A stretch of 64,000 nt of DNA from Mangrovibacterium sp041596335 (GTDB taxonomy: Bacteria > Bacteroidota > Bacteroidia > Bacteroidales > Prolixibacteraceae), in assembly GCF_041596335.1 (NCBI RefSeq), contig NZ_JBFHIT010000003.1, positions 62,001 through 126,000 of the forward strand, written 5' to 3'. The notes beneath the pieces were generated by a model, which saw only the letters and a list, made by a program, of their open reading frames with translations, was not told the DNA's origin and did not search any database. This document shows, piece after piece, positions 1 through 9,096 of this stretch (positions are counted from its first letter, which is position 1; the number at the start of each line of letters is the position of its first letter). A program made the translations under genes and the position numbers.

Positions 1-804
1 GAGGATGGTTATCATTGGAACGATTTGGGCGGCCCATGGCTGAAGCCCGAAGTGGGCCAGCAAAAAGTAATGCGTGACCCCTCGGTGGTGCAAGGTCCCG
101 ACGGAACTTTTCATATGGTATGGACTTCTTCGTGGCGCGGTGATTTGGGCTTCGGGTATGCCAGTTCGAAAGATTTGATTAACTGGAGTGATGAGCAATT
201 AATCCCCGTTATGACCGATACTTCAACGGTGAACGTATGGGCCCCCGAGCTTTTTTACGATGATGAAGCCGACCGTTTTATCATTATTTGGGCTTCTACA
301 ATTCCGTTCAAATTTGAAAAAGGGGAGGAAGAGGAAAGGAACAACCATCGGATGTATTATACCACCACCAAGGATTTTAAAAGCTTCACTGATACAAAGT
401 TGTTTCTTGATCCCGGATTTAGTGTGATCGATTGTGTGATCGTAAAGCGTGGAGCGAAGGATTATGTGTTGGTGTTGAAGGACAATACCCGGCCGATGCG
501 AAACATCGAAGTGGCTTTCGGCGAAACGCCGTTAGGACCCTGGACTGACATTTCCGAGCCATTTACGCCGTTCAAATCCGAAGGGCCGACCGTGCTGAAA
601 GTTGGCGAAGATTACCTGATTTACTACGACTCCTACGGCGAAATGAACTATGGATGCGCCCGAACCAGCGATTTCAAATCTTTCGAAGACATTACCGATC
701 AGGTTTCATTACCTGAAGGGCACAAACATGGCACAATTTTTAAAGCGAAACATTCGGTTGTTGATGCGCTGCTGAAACAAGCCAAATTGAAAACTGAAAA
801 TTAG
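1..804 (+). CDS. GH43-like glycoside hydrolase, 5' end cut by window edge
   Basis: The reading frame is open from base 1 to the stop at 802-804, so this is the C-terminal part of a longer gene; a TTG at base 25 is not a convincing start. The fragment reads as a five-bladed beta-propeller of the GH43 type: MRDPSVVQGPDGTFHM holds the usual RDP-type blade, NVWAPELFYDD is the classic W-A-P-E motif, and SEGPTVLKVGEDYLIYYDSY matches the late blade. Members of this clan usually remove arabinose, xylose or galactose from plant glycans, which fits side-chain trimming of pectin; the exact substrate cannot be told from the fragment. It has no visible signal peptide because the N-terminus is missing. It is the first gene of a run of same-strand exported enzymes. 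A hairpin follows the stop. Family call is fairly sure, substrate is not. Confidence 0.8.
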   Translation, partial: EDGYHWNDLGGPWLKPEVGQQKVMRDPSVVQGPDGTFHMVWTSSWRGDLGFGYASSKDLINWSDEQLIPVMTDTSTVNVWAPELFYDDEADRFIIIWASTIPFKFEKGEEEERNNHRMYYTTTKDFKSFTDTKLFLDPGFSVIDCVIVKRGAKDYVLVLKDNTRPMRNIEVAFGETPLGPWTDISEPFTPFKSEGPTVLKVGEDYLIYYDSYGEMNYGCARTSDFKSFEDITDQVSLPEGHKHGTIFKAKHSVVDALLKQAKLKTEN

Positions 805-814
805 TTGGTGAAAA

Positions 815-866
815 GAACCGAATCCGGTCCTGATTTTTGACGTACCCGGATTCGATTCTTCTTTTG
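815..866 (+). terminator. Hairpin with T-rich tail after GH43-like gene
   Basis: Arms at 815-827 (GAACCGAATCCGG) and 846-858 (CCGGATTCGATTC) pair with one mismatch over 13 bp, with an 18-base loop, followed by TTCTTTTG. This looks like a rho-independent terminator or a partial one inside the gene run; the loop is rather long. Confidence 0.5.
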
Positions 867-881
867 ATTGCAATTAGATAA

Positions 882-2738
882 ATGAACAGAAACATGAATT
901 TAAGAACGAAATTAATCAGCCTGGTTTTTCTGGCGACGGCATCGTTCGGCCTTTCGCAGGCGCAGGAATTGCCGCACTACACCGGAGAAACGTTAAATAA
1001 TCCCGACTATCATCATGGCCAGTTGTCACCGGCCATGGGGGTGCACAATATTCAAACCTTTAGGGCAAACCGCGAACATCCGGAACTAGCCGAAGATTTG
1101 GGCTGGACATACAACCATGCGCCAAACCTGGCGTACTGGAACAACACCTTCTTTTTGGAATATCTAAACGATCCGGTTGGCGAGCATATTCCACCCGGAG
1201 CAACGATGCTTCAAACTTCGCGCGACGGCTACGTCTGGACCAAGCCCGAAATTGTTTTTCCTCCTTACAAAATTCCCGATGGGTTTTCTAAAGAAGGCGA
1301 TACAGCTGTTGCCCGAAACGTGGAATCGATCAATCATCAACGGATGGGGTTTTTTGTTAGCAAAGATAACCGCCTGTTGGTTCTTGCTTATATCGCCATT
1401 TCGCTGAATGAGAAAGACAGTCCGAATGACGGAAATGGCATTGGGCGTGTTGTTCGCGAAATTTATGCCGACGGGAGCTGGGGGCCAATTTACTTTATTC
1501 GTTACAACCATGGTTGGAATGCAAAGAATACAAGTTTACCTTTCTATACAAAAAGCAAGGACAAAGGTTTTGTGAAAGCCTGTGATGAGTTGCTTGGTAC
1601 CCCATTGGTGGTTCAGGGATGGAATGAAGAGGCTGATCGGGATGATCCGTTGATCTCGCTGAAAGGAGAGTATAAAGCATTCAATTTTTACCATTTGCCA
1701 GATGGCAAGGTCGTTGGCCTTTGGAAGCATGCCCTGACGGCAATCAGCGAGGACGAAGGAAAAAGCTGGACACAACCTGTTCGTGCTTCGGGTTTCGTAA
1801 ACAGCAATGCTAAAATCTGGGGACAACGCACAACTGATGGTCGTTATGCCACGGTTTACAACCCTTCAGACTTCCGCTGGCCATTGGCACTTTCGGTAAG
1901 TGATGATGGTTTGGAGTACAAAAAACTGTTGCTGGTAAATGGTGAAGTTTCGCCCATGCGTTATGGTGGAAACTATAAATCGTACGGACCTCAGTATGTA
2001 AGGGGAATTTTGGAAGGAAACGGAAAGCCTGCTGATGGAAACATGTGGGTTACTTACAGCATGAATAAAGAGGATATTTGGATTTCGAAAATCCCCATTC
2101 CTGTTCTCTATAAGGAAACGACCGATGTGAATGACGTTTTCAACCAGATGGAAGCTGGCCAGGAATTGGATAGCTGGAACATTTATAGTCCGGTTTGGGC
2201 TCGTGTTGCAATTGAGAAAGATACTAACGGAACGCGATGCCTGGTGTTGAATGATCAGGATGAGTTTGATTACGCCAAAGCGGAAAGGCTGTTTCCAAGA
2301 GCCGAAAGTGTATCTGTTTCGTTTAAGGTGAAGCCTGCACAAAACGACCACGGACGGTTGGATGTTGAATTGGTGGACGAAAAAGGAACTGCAGCTCTCC
2401 GCCTGTGCTTCAATGCTGACGGACAATTGCAACAGAAAAATGGCTATCGCATGAAAAATATCGTGAATTATGAGGCCGGAAAAGAGTACGATATCCGTAT
2501 TGAGCTAACCGCAGGAAACCGTTTCTACCATGTATTTATCGATGGTGAGAAGAAATCAACAGGACTTTGTTTTGCACCGGTTCATGCGGTGGAACGTGTA
2601 ACTTTCCGCACCGGCGACGTTCGTCGTTTTCCCGATGTGGATACGCCTACCGATCAGGATTACGACCTGAAGCAAGATGGAAAACCGGTGAAGCTGGCTC
2701 GTTTTTCAATTTATTCCATAACGACAAAAGAATTATAA
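882..2738 (+). CDS. Exported sialidase-fold (BNR) propeller with C-terminal lectin-like domain
   Basis: A 618-residue protein with a signal peptide (hydrophobic stretch about residues 11-27, ending near AQA). Residues about 30-430 carry sialidase-like Asp-box features (for example SRDGYVWTKP, SEDEGKSWTQP and VSDDGLEYKK), indicating a six-bladed propeller. Residues about 440-610 look like a concanavalin/LamG-type beta-sandwich (SVSFKVKPAQNDHGRLDVEL and the following strands). True sialidases release sialic or related 2-keto-3-deoxy sugars; in a pectin locus a role on an unusual acidic sugar such as Kdo or Dha is possible, but the arginine triad was not verified, so the activity is open. Only three bases separate its stop from the next ATG, so the two are co-translated. 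Second propeller of this kind lies at 4390. Confidence 0.7.
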   Translation: MNRNMNLRTKLISLVFLATASFGLSQAQELPHYTGETLNNPDYHHGQLSPAMGVHNIQTFRANREHPELAEDLGWTYNHAPNLAYWNNTFFLEYLNDPVGEHIPPGATMLQTSRDGYVWTKPEIVFPPYKIPDGFSKEGDTAVARNVESINHQRMGFFVSKDNRLLVLAYIAISLNEKDSPNDGNGIGRVVREIYADGSWGPIYFIRYNHGWNAKNTSLPFYTKSKDKGFVKACDELLGTPLVVQGWNEEADRDDPLISLKGEYKAFNFYHLPDGKVVGLWKHALTAISEDEGKSWTQPVRASGFVNSNAKIWGQRTTDGRYATVYNPSDFRWPLALSVSDDGLEYKKLLLVNGEVSPMRYGGNYKSYGPQYVRGILEGNGKPADGNMWVTYSMNKEDIWISKIPIPVLYKETTDVNDVFNQMEAGQELDSWNIYSPVWARVAIEKDTNGTRCLVLNDQDEFDYAKAERLFPRAESVSVSFKVKPAQNDHGRLDVELVDEKGTAALRLCFNADGQLQQKNGYRMKNIVNYEAGKEYDIRIELTAGNRFYHVFIDGEKKSTGLCFAPVHAVERVTFRTGDVRRFPDVDTPTDQDYDLKQDGKPVKLARFSIYSITTKEL

Positions 2739-2741
2739 CCC

Positions 2742-4307
2742 ATGAAAATCAGCAGGATAGTTTTTTCATTCATCATAGTTAGTGCGGTTTCCCTGGCATT
2801 TTTTAGCCAGGGAATTGCCTTTGCTGCAAATAAAACGAAAGATAAAAGCGTGTTGAAAGCCGACGATTTCAAACACTATGTGGATTATTTCAATCGCATG
2901 GAAGATGAAAACCTGTCGTTTGCCATTCCCAATTCGCAATCGTGGGAGTGGCTGAAAAGTAATATTCCATTGTTCGAATGTCCGCAGGATAATTTCGAGG
3001 AAATATACTATTACCGTTGGTGGACATTCCGCAAACATATTAAAGAAACGCCGGTGGGTTGGGGGATAACCGAGTTTTTAGTTGACCGTCCGTATGCTGA
3101 CAAGTACAACCTCATTGCTTGTGCAATTGGGCACCATGTCATGGAAGGTCGTTGGTTGCATAATCCTGAATACATTCAGCAATACATACATGTGTGGTAC
3201 CGTGGAAACGATGGGAAACCAATGAGCAAGCTGCAAAAATTCAGCAGTTGGACTCCGTTTGCGTTGTTGAATAGCTATTATGTGAACGGCGATAAGAATT
3301 ATTTGGTTGACATGTTACCTGATCTGACAGCCGATTACCAAAACTGGGAGAACGAAAACCGATTGACAAATGGCTTGTTCTGGAGCTATGATGTGCGTGA
3401 CGGCATGGAAGAACAAATCAGTGGCGGACGGCGCGTTAAAAACATGCGTCCGACGATAAACAGTTACATGTACGGAAATGCAGCGGCGCTTTCTGAAATT
3501 GCCACGCTGAAAGGCGATGAGCAGAAGGCGAAATTATACACGGCAAAAGCAGATACCTTGAAGGAACTGATTGATGCCAATATGTGGGATACCGAGGATG
3601 AGTTTTTCGAAACCGTAAAGCAGGATGGAGGGTTCGCAAAAGTTCGTGAACAGATCGGCTTCATTCCCTGGTATTTCAATATTCCAACAACTGAGCAGTC
3701 GGTTGCCTGGCAACAAATTGATGACAATAATGGCTTTTCAGCCCCTTTCGGATTAACGACTGCCGAACGTCGTCACCCCGATTTCAGAAGCCACGGGTGT
3801 TGTAAGTGTGAGTGGGACGGTGCGATCTGGCCTTTTGCCACAGCTCAAACCCTCACCGGTTTGGCCAACTTGCTGAACAACTACCAGCAGAAAGTGGTCA
3901 CCGACAGCACATATTTCCGCCAAATGGAATTGTATGTCGAGTCGCAATACTACCGTGGCCGCCCTTACGTGGGCGAATACCTGGACGAAGTCACCGGATT
4001 TTGGCTGAAAGGAGACCAGGAACGCAGCCGCTATTATAATCATTCAACTTTTAACGATCTGGTTATTTCCGGCCTGGTGGGCTTGCGTCCCCGTGGCGAT
4101 GAAGTGCTTGAAGTGAATCCCTTGGTTCCGGAAGGTAAGTGGGATTGGTTTTGTCTGGACAAAGTACTTTACCATGGTAAAGCAATTTCTATTGTGTGGG
4201 ACAAAACCGGTGAGAAATATAAAAAGGGAAAAGGGCTGTACCTGCTAGTTGATGGGAAAGAAGTGGCTCGTCGTGCCGACTTAGGAAAGCTGACGGTAAA
4301 GCTGTAA
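2742..4307 (+). CDS. Trehalase/MGH1-like (alpha/alpha)6 glycoside hydrolase, exported
   Basis: A 521-residue protein with an N-terminal signal peptide (about residues 1-28, ending FAANK). The body is rich in helices and aromatic residues of the (alpha/alpha)6 barrel seen in GH37/GH63 and mannosylglycerate-hydrolase-like proteins: SYMYGNAAALSEIATLKGDE, DANMWDTEDEFF, EWDGAIWPFATAQTL. The W-D-G-x-x-W-P motif near residue 365 and DGM near residue 225 are typical places for acidic catalytic residues in this clan. A small beta domain closes the chain (about 440-521). A cysteine cluster HGCCKCEW just before WDG is odd for a periplasmic enzyme and could be disulfides or a metal site. Substrate unknown; context suggests a pectin side-chain linkage. 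Starts three bases after the previous stop. Confidence 0.65.
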   Translation: MKISRIVFSFIIVSAVSLAFFSQGIAFAANKTKDKSVLKADDFKHYVDYFNRMEDENLSFAIPNSQSWEWLKSNIPLFECPQDNFEEIYYYRWWTFRKHIKETPVGWGITEFLVDRPYADKYNLIACAIGHHVMEGRWLHNPEYIQQYIHVWYRGNDGKPMSKLQKFSSWTPFALLNSYYVNGDKNYLVDMLPDLTADYQNWENENRLTNGLFWSYDVRDGMEEQISGGRRVKNMRPTINSYMYGNAAALSEIATLKGDEQKAKLYTAKADTLKELIDANMWDTEDEFFETVKQDGGFAKVREQIGFIPWYFNIPTTEQSVAWQQIDDNNGFSAPFGLTTAERRHPDFRSHGCCKCEWDGAIWPFATAQTLTGLANLLNNYQQKVVTDSTYFRQMELYVESQYYRGRPYVGEYLDEVTGFWLKGDQERSRYYNHSTFNDLVISGLVGLRPRGDEVLEVNPLVPEGKWDWFCLDKVLYHGKAISIVWDKTGEKYKKGKGLYLLVDGKEVARRADLGKLTVKL

Positions 4308-4389
4308 ATGTATTCAGTCGCAGTTTTCAGTGGCGACGAATGGCAGCCTGGTGACTATCCATGACCATTTAATTACTAAGATAGAAAAC

Positions 4390-5478
4390 ATGAAACGAAT
4401 TATAATTTTCACGCTTCTGCTAATTGGGGCTTTCCAATTTCAAGTCGAAGCCAAAAGGAACGACTGGAAAACCGGAATCCTAGTTGACGAGTTTATCTAC
4501 ACCGAAGCACCTTACCCATCCTGCCACTCGGCGACAATTGCCGAAACCGCAAGCGGATTGGTTGCTGCCTGGTTTGGTGGTACCCGCGAACGCCATCCCG
4601 ATGTTGGTATTTGGGTTAGCCGCTATGAAAACGGAAGTTGGACCGAATCGGTTGAGGTAGCGAACGGTGTGCAAAACGATACCCTGCGTTATCCGACCTG
4701 GAACCCGGTGTTGTTTCAAATGCCCGGCAGCGATTTGCTGTTGTTTTACAAAATTGGACCAAGCCCTTCGACATGGTGGGGCATGATGATGCGTTCGTCC
4801 GATGGCGGTAAAAGCTGGTCGGCTCCCGAAAAGCTGCCCGAAGGAATTCTTGGTCCCATCAAAAATAAACCCGAATTATTGGCTGACGGAACTCTAATTT
4901 GTCCAACAAGTGTGGAGGGCGAAGGTGGTTGGAGAACCTATTTCGAGTTTACCAACGACGCAGGGAAAACCTGGGAGAAGGGTGACTACATTAATGATGG
5001 TAAGATGTATCAGGCTATTCAGCCATCTTTGTTGACTTATGCTGATGGTCGTATGCAAACGCTGGTTCGTACCCGCAATGCGGTGATCGCTTCGGCCTGG
5101 TCGACAGATCAGGGAAAAACCTGGGGACTTATGCAACCGTCGGGATTACCGAACAACAATTCTGGAATCGATGCTGTAAGTTTAAAAGATGGTCGCCAGT
5201 TGGTTGTTTATAACCATGTCAAAACTCCGGTTAATGCACCAAAAGGTCATCGTACGCCATTAAATATTGCTGTTTCGAAAGATGGCAAACATTGGGAAGC
5301 AGCTTTGGTCTTGGAAGATTCCGAAATTAGTCAGTATTCGTACCCAGCCATGATCCAGACATCGGATGGCTTGGTACATGTAGTCTACACCTGGCGCCGC
5401 GAGCGGATCAAACATGTAGTCGTTGATCCAAATAAGTTGAAATCGGAAGAAATTGTCTACGAACAGTGGCCGGAGTAA
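4390..5478 (+). CDS. Exported sialidase-like (BNR, COG4692-type) protein
   Basis: The start is placed at the ATG at 4390 because a clean signal peptide follows directly (MKRIIIFTLLLIGAFQFQVEA); an in-frame ATG at 4330 would add 20 residues with no export signal. The mature protein of about 340 residues is a single sialidase-fold propeller with Asp-boxes SSDGGKSWSAP, TNDAGKTWEKG, STDQGKTWGL and VSKDGKHWEA. It opens with CHSATIAETASGLVAAWFGG, the signature of the predicted neuraminidase group found widely in Bacteroidota glycan loci. Classical sialic acid cleavage is not implied: pectin has no sialic acid, and members in pectin loci are mostly uncharacterised. Separated from the esterase gene by about 100 bases with no clear signal. 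Confidence 0.72.
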   Translation: MKRIIIFTLLLIGAFQFQVEAKRNDWKTGILVDEFIYTEAPYPSCHSATIAETASGLVAAWFGGTRERHPDVGIWVSRYENGSWTESVEVANGVQNDTLRYPTWNPVLFQMPGSDLLLFYKIGPSPSTWWGMMMRSSDGGKSWSAPEKLPEGILGPIKNKPELLADGTLICPTSVEGEGGWRTYFEFTNDAGKTWEKGDYINDGKMYQAIQPSLLTYADGRMQTLVRTRNAVIASAWSTDQGKTWGLMQPSGLPNNNSGIDAVSLKDGRQLVVYNHVKTPVNAPKGHRTPLNIAVSKDGKHWEAALVLEDSEISQYSYPAMIQTSDGLVHVVYTWRRERIKHVVVDPNKLKSEEIVYEQWPE

Positions 5479-5574
5479 AAAGTAGTCGGAGATCACCAGC
5501 AACATTCAGGTTACATGCGCTTGCTAAGCCACTGTCCATCGCCTAAAATCAAACATCTATAAATCTTCGAAGAT

Positions 5575-6963
5575 ATGAAACAGATCAAACTAACAATCAT
5601 CGGAATCGTTTTGCTGGCGTGGGGCACACATGCACAGTTGGTGAATTCTGACAACAAATTCCAGAGACCATTGGCTGAAGTTTTAAAAGATGTTGAAGCC
5701 CGTTTCGACGTGGAACTGCGGATTTCAGGCGAGAGCATCGAAGGTAAAATGCTGGACTATGCAGACTGGAGAGTCCGTCCCGAACTGGAGGAAACGTTGG
5801 ATAAAGTTTTAGCGCCTTTCGATTTAATCGCTTTGCCCGATGGTGCTTCCAATAAATTTAAAATTGAAGGTTTTCGCTATCATCGCCGCACAGAGGAAGA
5901 GGCGCAACAGTTTCTCGGTTATTTGAGTGGTTTATACAGTATGCAAGAAGAATGGGAAGTTCGCAGAGCAGAGATAAAGGCATGTTTGTCAACCGCAGTT
6001 AGGCTCGATAAAGCGCCTGACTCACCTGGTACAAAACCAATTTTGAGCAAAACCCGCAAAATGGAAGGTTATACCATTCAGAACATTGCGTTGGAGATTT
6101 TGCCAGGTGTTTACGTTTGCGGATCGATCTATCGTCCGGCAAAAATAAAAGGGAAAATTCCGGTGGTTTTGTGTCCAAACGGACACTTTGGCGATGGCCG
6201 TTACAACCCCGATATGCAGAGTCGCTGTGCCGGTTTAGCCCGAATGGGGGCAATGAGCATCAACTACGACCTGTTTGGCTGGGGCGAATCGACGCTTCAG
6301 TTCGAATCAAAATACCACCAAAAAAGTCTGGCAAACACGATTCAGGTTCTGACAAGTATCCGTTTGCTGGATTACCTTTTGAGCTTTGATTATGCCGATT
6401 CGGATCGGGTCGGAATTACCGGCGGATCGGGGGGTGGAAGCCACACGATGTTGATTTCGGCGATCGAAGACCGGATTGATGTGAGTGTGCCGGTGGTGAT
6501 GATGTCTGCTATTCATTACGGTGGTTGTCCCTGTGAAAGCGGTAATCCCATCCACCTTTGCGGAGGCGGAACCAACAATGTTGAAATTGCTGGTTTATTT
6601 GCACCAAAACCACAACTGATTGTCTCGGATGGAGGCGACTGGACAGCCAATGTTCCTGAAATGGAATTCCCTTTTTTGAAACGAATTTACAGCTTTTATG
6701 GTCCCGCCGCGGTTGTTGAGAATGTACATCTGCCAAACGAAAAACACGATTATGGCCCGTCAAAACGAGCTGCGATGTATCATTTTATGGCAAAAGAATT
6801 GAAACTGGACAAAGCGAAAGTATTCGGTAAAGACGGCCAGTTGAATGAGTCGGCAATTACGATCGAAAAACCGAATGATCTGAAAATATTTGGCGACAAT
6901 GGTGAGGAATTGCCGGCCAGTGCACTGAGAAATTTTGAGCTATTGGAAGCGATGTTTAAGTAA
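5575..6963 (+). CDS. Exported alpha/beta-hydrolase (acetylxylan-esterase/dienelactone-hydrolase type) with N-terminal STN-like domain
   Basis: A 462-residue protein with a short signal peptide (MKQIKLTIIGIVLLAWGTHA). Residues about 28-90 (PLAEVLKDVEARFDVEL and following) resemble an STN/DUF4974 beta-alpha module, a fold more usual in SusC and FecR proteins than in esterases. The C-terminal two thirds is an alpha/beta hydrolase: the nucleophile elbow is GGSGGGSH with Ser285, the late histidine is in NEKHDYG (His391), and an Asp near residue 352 (SDGGDW) is a plausible third member. IPVVLCPNGHFGDG is the oxyanion-region strand. In this setting it could deacetylate or de-esterify pectin fragments; the methyl-versus-acetyl choice cannot be read from sequence. 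A cysteine-rich loop GGCPCESGNP is present after the nucleophile. Confidence 0.72.
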   Translation: MKQIKLTIIGIVLLAWGTHAQLVNSDNKFQRPLAEVLKDVEARFDVELRISGESIEGKMLDYADWRVRPELEETLDKVLAPFDLIALPDGASNKFKIEGFRYHRRTEEEAQQFLGYLSGLYSMQEEWEVRRAEIKACLSTAVRLDKAPDSPGTKPILSKTRKMEGYTIQNIALEILPGVYVCGSIYRPAKIKGKIPVVLCPNGHFGDGRYNPDMQSRCAGLARMGAMSINYDLFGWGESTLQFESKYHQKSLANTIQVLTSIRLLDYLLSFDYADSDRVGITGGSGGGSHTMLISAIEDRIDVSVPVVMMSAIHYGGCPCESGNPIHLCGGGTNNVEIAGLFAPKPQLIVSDGGDWTANVPEMEFPFLKRIYSFYGPAAVVENVHLPNEKHDYGPSKRAAMYHFMAKELKLDKAKVFGKDGQLNESAITIEKPNDLKIFGDNGEELPASALRNFELLEAMFK

Positions 6964-6982
6964 GAACCTCTAAACTAATCCT

Positions 6983-8335
6983 ATGAAAACATTACAGAAA
7001 TATGTCTTGCTGGCTGTTCTTAGTTTGAGTAGTATGACGCTGGCTGCTCAGCAACTGGCTTTTCCGGGAGCAATGGGCTATGGCGCTTATGCTCAAGGTG
7101 GGCGTGGTGGCAAAGTGATTGCTGTTACAAACCTGAACGACAGCGGCCCTGGTAGTTTGCGTGCTGCCGTTGAAGCAGAAGGTGCCCGAACGGTGGTTTT
7201 CAAAGTGTCCGGAAATATTGCTTTGAAATCGATGCTGACAATCACCAATCCATTTATCACAATAGCCGGGCAAACAGCTCCGGGTGATGGTATTTGCCTG
7301 AAGGATTATCCGCTGCACATTACCGGCGCACATGATGTGATTGTCCGTTTTATTCGCGTTCGCCCTGGCATAGCATCCGGGCTGAATGGCAGTGAAATTG
7401 ATGGCATTGAAGTTCGCGACAGCAAGAATGTTATCGTCGATCATTGTACCATTAATTGGACAGTCGACGAGTGTTTAAACACCTGGCACGGAACTGAAAA
7501 TATTACGGTACAATGGTGTCTGGTGGCCGAACCGTTAAATAAGTCGGTGCACGAAAAAGGAGCCCATGGTTTTACAGCCTCTTTGGGTGGACAAAAAGCG
7601 TCCTATCTGTTTAACCTGTTTGCATCCGGAGTTGGACGGAATCCCAGCATTGGCGGAAACCATTTGGAACATACTCAAAATGTTGATTTTAGCAACAATG
7701 TGGTTTTCAACTATGGCAACCGTACCTGCGATGGGAAGCCGATCAGCTTAAATTTCACCGGGAATTATTATAAACCGGGCCCTGCGACACAGGACATCGT
7801 GAAAAAACGATTGGTAAAAATAGACAATGCCCAAAAATACGGCTTTGATGGCAGATGGTATATTGCGGGCAATGTCATTCACGGAAGTCAGGACGTCAAT
7901 CGTAATAATATTGAATTTGGTGTTGAGTTTGAAGACGGTTGCGACGCCGACAATAATTTGCTCAAAGAACCTTTACCTGTGCTCGAAACCAAGCATGTGT
8001 CCGCTGAAAAAGCTTTTTCATTGGTCCTTGACAATGCCGGAGTGACTGTTCCGGGGCGTGACTCAAAAGAACAGCAAATAATTGATAATGCTTCCGGAAA
8101 ATTAGCAGTAATTGGCAATGGTATAGTGAATACAATAGAGGAAGCCGGAGGTTGGCCCGAGCTGAAAAGCACCCCTGCTCCGGAAGATACCGACGAAGAT
8201 GGAATGCCGAATAGCTGGGAACTGGCGAAAGGTCTGGATCCGAAAAATCCGGATGACAGCTCCGCTCTTACAAAAAGTGGTTTTACCAATTTAGAAGTCT
8301 ATTTGAGTCAACTTGCAGGAGTCGTAGGATTTTAG
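6983..8335 (+). CDS. PL1-type pectate lyase, exported
   Basis: A 450-residue protein with a signal peptide ending near LAAQQ. The mature start LAFPGAMGYGAYAQGGRGGK and the following VTNLNDSGPGSLRAAVEAEG are the hallmark of PL1-family parallel beta-helix lyases of Bacteroidota. ITIAGQTAPGDGI, VIVRFIRVRPG, IVDHCTINWTVDEC and the GRNPSIGG strand (equivalent to the RxP catalytic-arginine region of pectate lyases) follow in the usual order. The C-terminus DTDEDGMPNSWELAKGLDP is a calcium-binding thrombospondin-3-like tail. Expected reaction: beta-elimination of polygalacturonate to 4,5-unsaturated products, the substrates for the GH105 encoded at 62078. One of four PL1 paralogues in the window (others at 44018, 50606, 60649). 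Confidence 0.88.
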   Translation: MKTLQKYVLLAVLSLSSMTLAAQQLAFPGAMGYGAYAQGGRGGKVIAVTNLNDSGPGSLRAAVEAEGARTVVFKVSGNIALKSMLTITNPFITIAGQTAPGDGICLKDYPLHITGAHDVIVRFIRVRPGIASGLNGSEIDGIEVRDSKNVIVDHCTINWTVDECLNTWHGTENITVQWCLVAEPLNKSVHEKGAHGFTASLGGQKASYLFNLFASGVGRNPSIGGNHLEHTQNVDFSNNVVFNYGNRTCDGKPISLNFTGNYYKPGPATQDIVKKRLVKIDNAQKYGFDGRWYIAGNVIHGSQDVNRNNIEFGVEFEDGCDADNNLLKEPLPVLETKHVSAEKAFSLVLDNAGVTVPGRDSKEQQIIDNASGKLAVIGNGIVNTIEEAGGWPELKSTPAPEDTDEDGMPNSWELAKGLDPKNPDDSSALTKSGFTNLEVYLSQLAGVVGF

Positions 8336-8433
8336 GTTTCACGAAAAGGGAATAGGGTTACAGCTATTGACATGAATAGCAAGGGTAGGTCTGAAGATGT
8401 TAATTTGTAGTGTTTCAAACTAAGAAGCTAATC

Positions 8434-9027
8434 ATGGCGGAAAAATCGGAATATCCCTCGAACTGGCCTATTGAATGGAACCAGTTTAAAATGGGCAATC
8501 AAGAGTCTTTTCGGAAGATCTATGATTTCTTTTTCGACCGCCTGTACTGGTATGGCTCGAAGATTTCACCAGACAGTGAGTTGGTCGAAGATTGCATCCA
8601 GGAACTATTTTTGAAACTGTATACCAATCGCGAAAACCTGTCGGAAACAGACCAATTGGAGTTTTACCTGTTAAAATCGCTCAAACTCACCATCTACCAG
8701 AAATTGCGTTATCAAAATCGACTGGAAGAATTGAGTCAACCGTTAGACTCCTTTAATCTGGAGTTGGTTGTCGAAACAGACGAGTCGGAAGGGTGTGATA
8801 CAGAGCGAATTAGGATGGTTAAAGAATCCATTCTAAGTTTAAGTCCTGCTGCGCAGGAAATCCTATACTTAAAATTTTACAGCAATCTCGGCTACAAAGA
8901 AATTGGAAAGATGATGGGCGTTCAGCCTGATTCGGTAAAAAAGCAAGTATACAGAACCATTGGCCGACTGAAAGAAATTTTGGCCGAAAAGTACCTTGAA
9001 TTTTTCATCATGTGCTTTAGAGCATAA
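8434..9027 (+). CDS. ECF-type RNA polymerase sigma-70 factor
   Basis: The ATG at 8434 (197 residues) is preferred over an in-frame GTG at 8410. Region 2 is seen in FRKIYDFFFDRLYWYGSKI with VEDCIQELFLKLY, and region 4 in LSPAAQEILYLKFYSNLGYK and IGKMMGVQPDSVKKQVYRTI, the helix-turn-helix that reads the -35 element. Bacteroidota place such genes next to a FecR-type anti-sigma factor and a SusC with an STN domain, exactly the order found here, so it should switch on this locus when the cognate glycan is imported. The 98-base gap before it shows no clear terminator. Cytoplasmic, no signal peptide. Confidence 0.93.
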   Translation: MAEKSEYPSNWPIEWNQFKMGNQESFRKIYDFFFDRLYWYGSKISPDSELVEDCIQELFLKLYTNRENLSETDQLEFYLLKSLKLTIYQKLRYQNRLEELSQPLDSFNLELVVETDESEGCDTERIRMVKESILSLSPAAQEILYLKFYSNLGYKEIGKMMGVQPDSVKKQVYRTIGRLKEILAEKYLEFFIMCFRA

Positions 9028-9096
9028 AACATTCCTTTTATTTTGTGTCCACGTTGAGCGCTTTCCTGCAATTATCGGGTAAAGACGAACACAAGC

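Noticed and set aside
8394..8408. TTAATTTG near the ECF sigma gene as a promoter -7 box
   Set aside because: It misses the TAnnTTTG pattern by one position and overlaps the probable start region; too weak to list.
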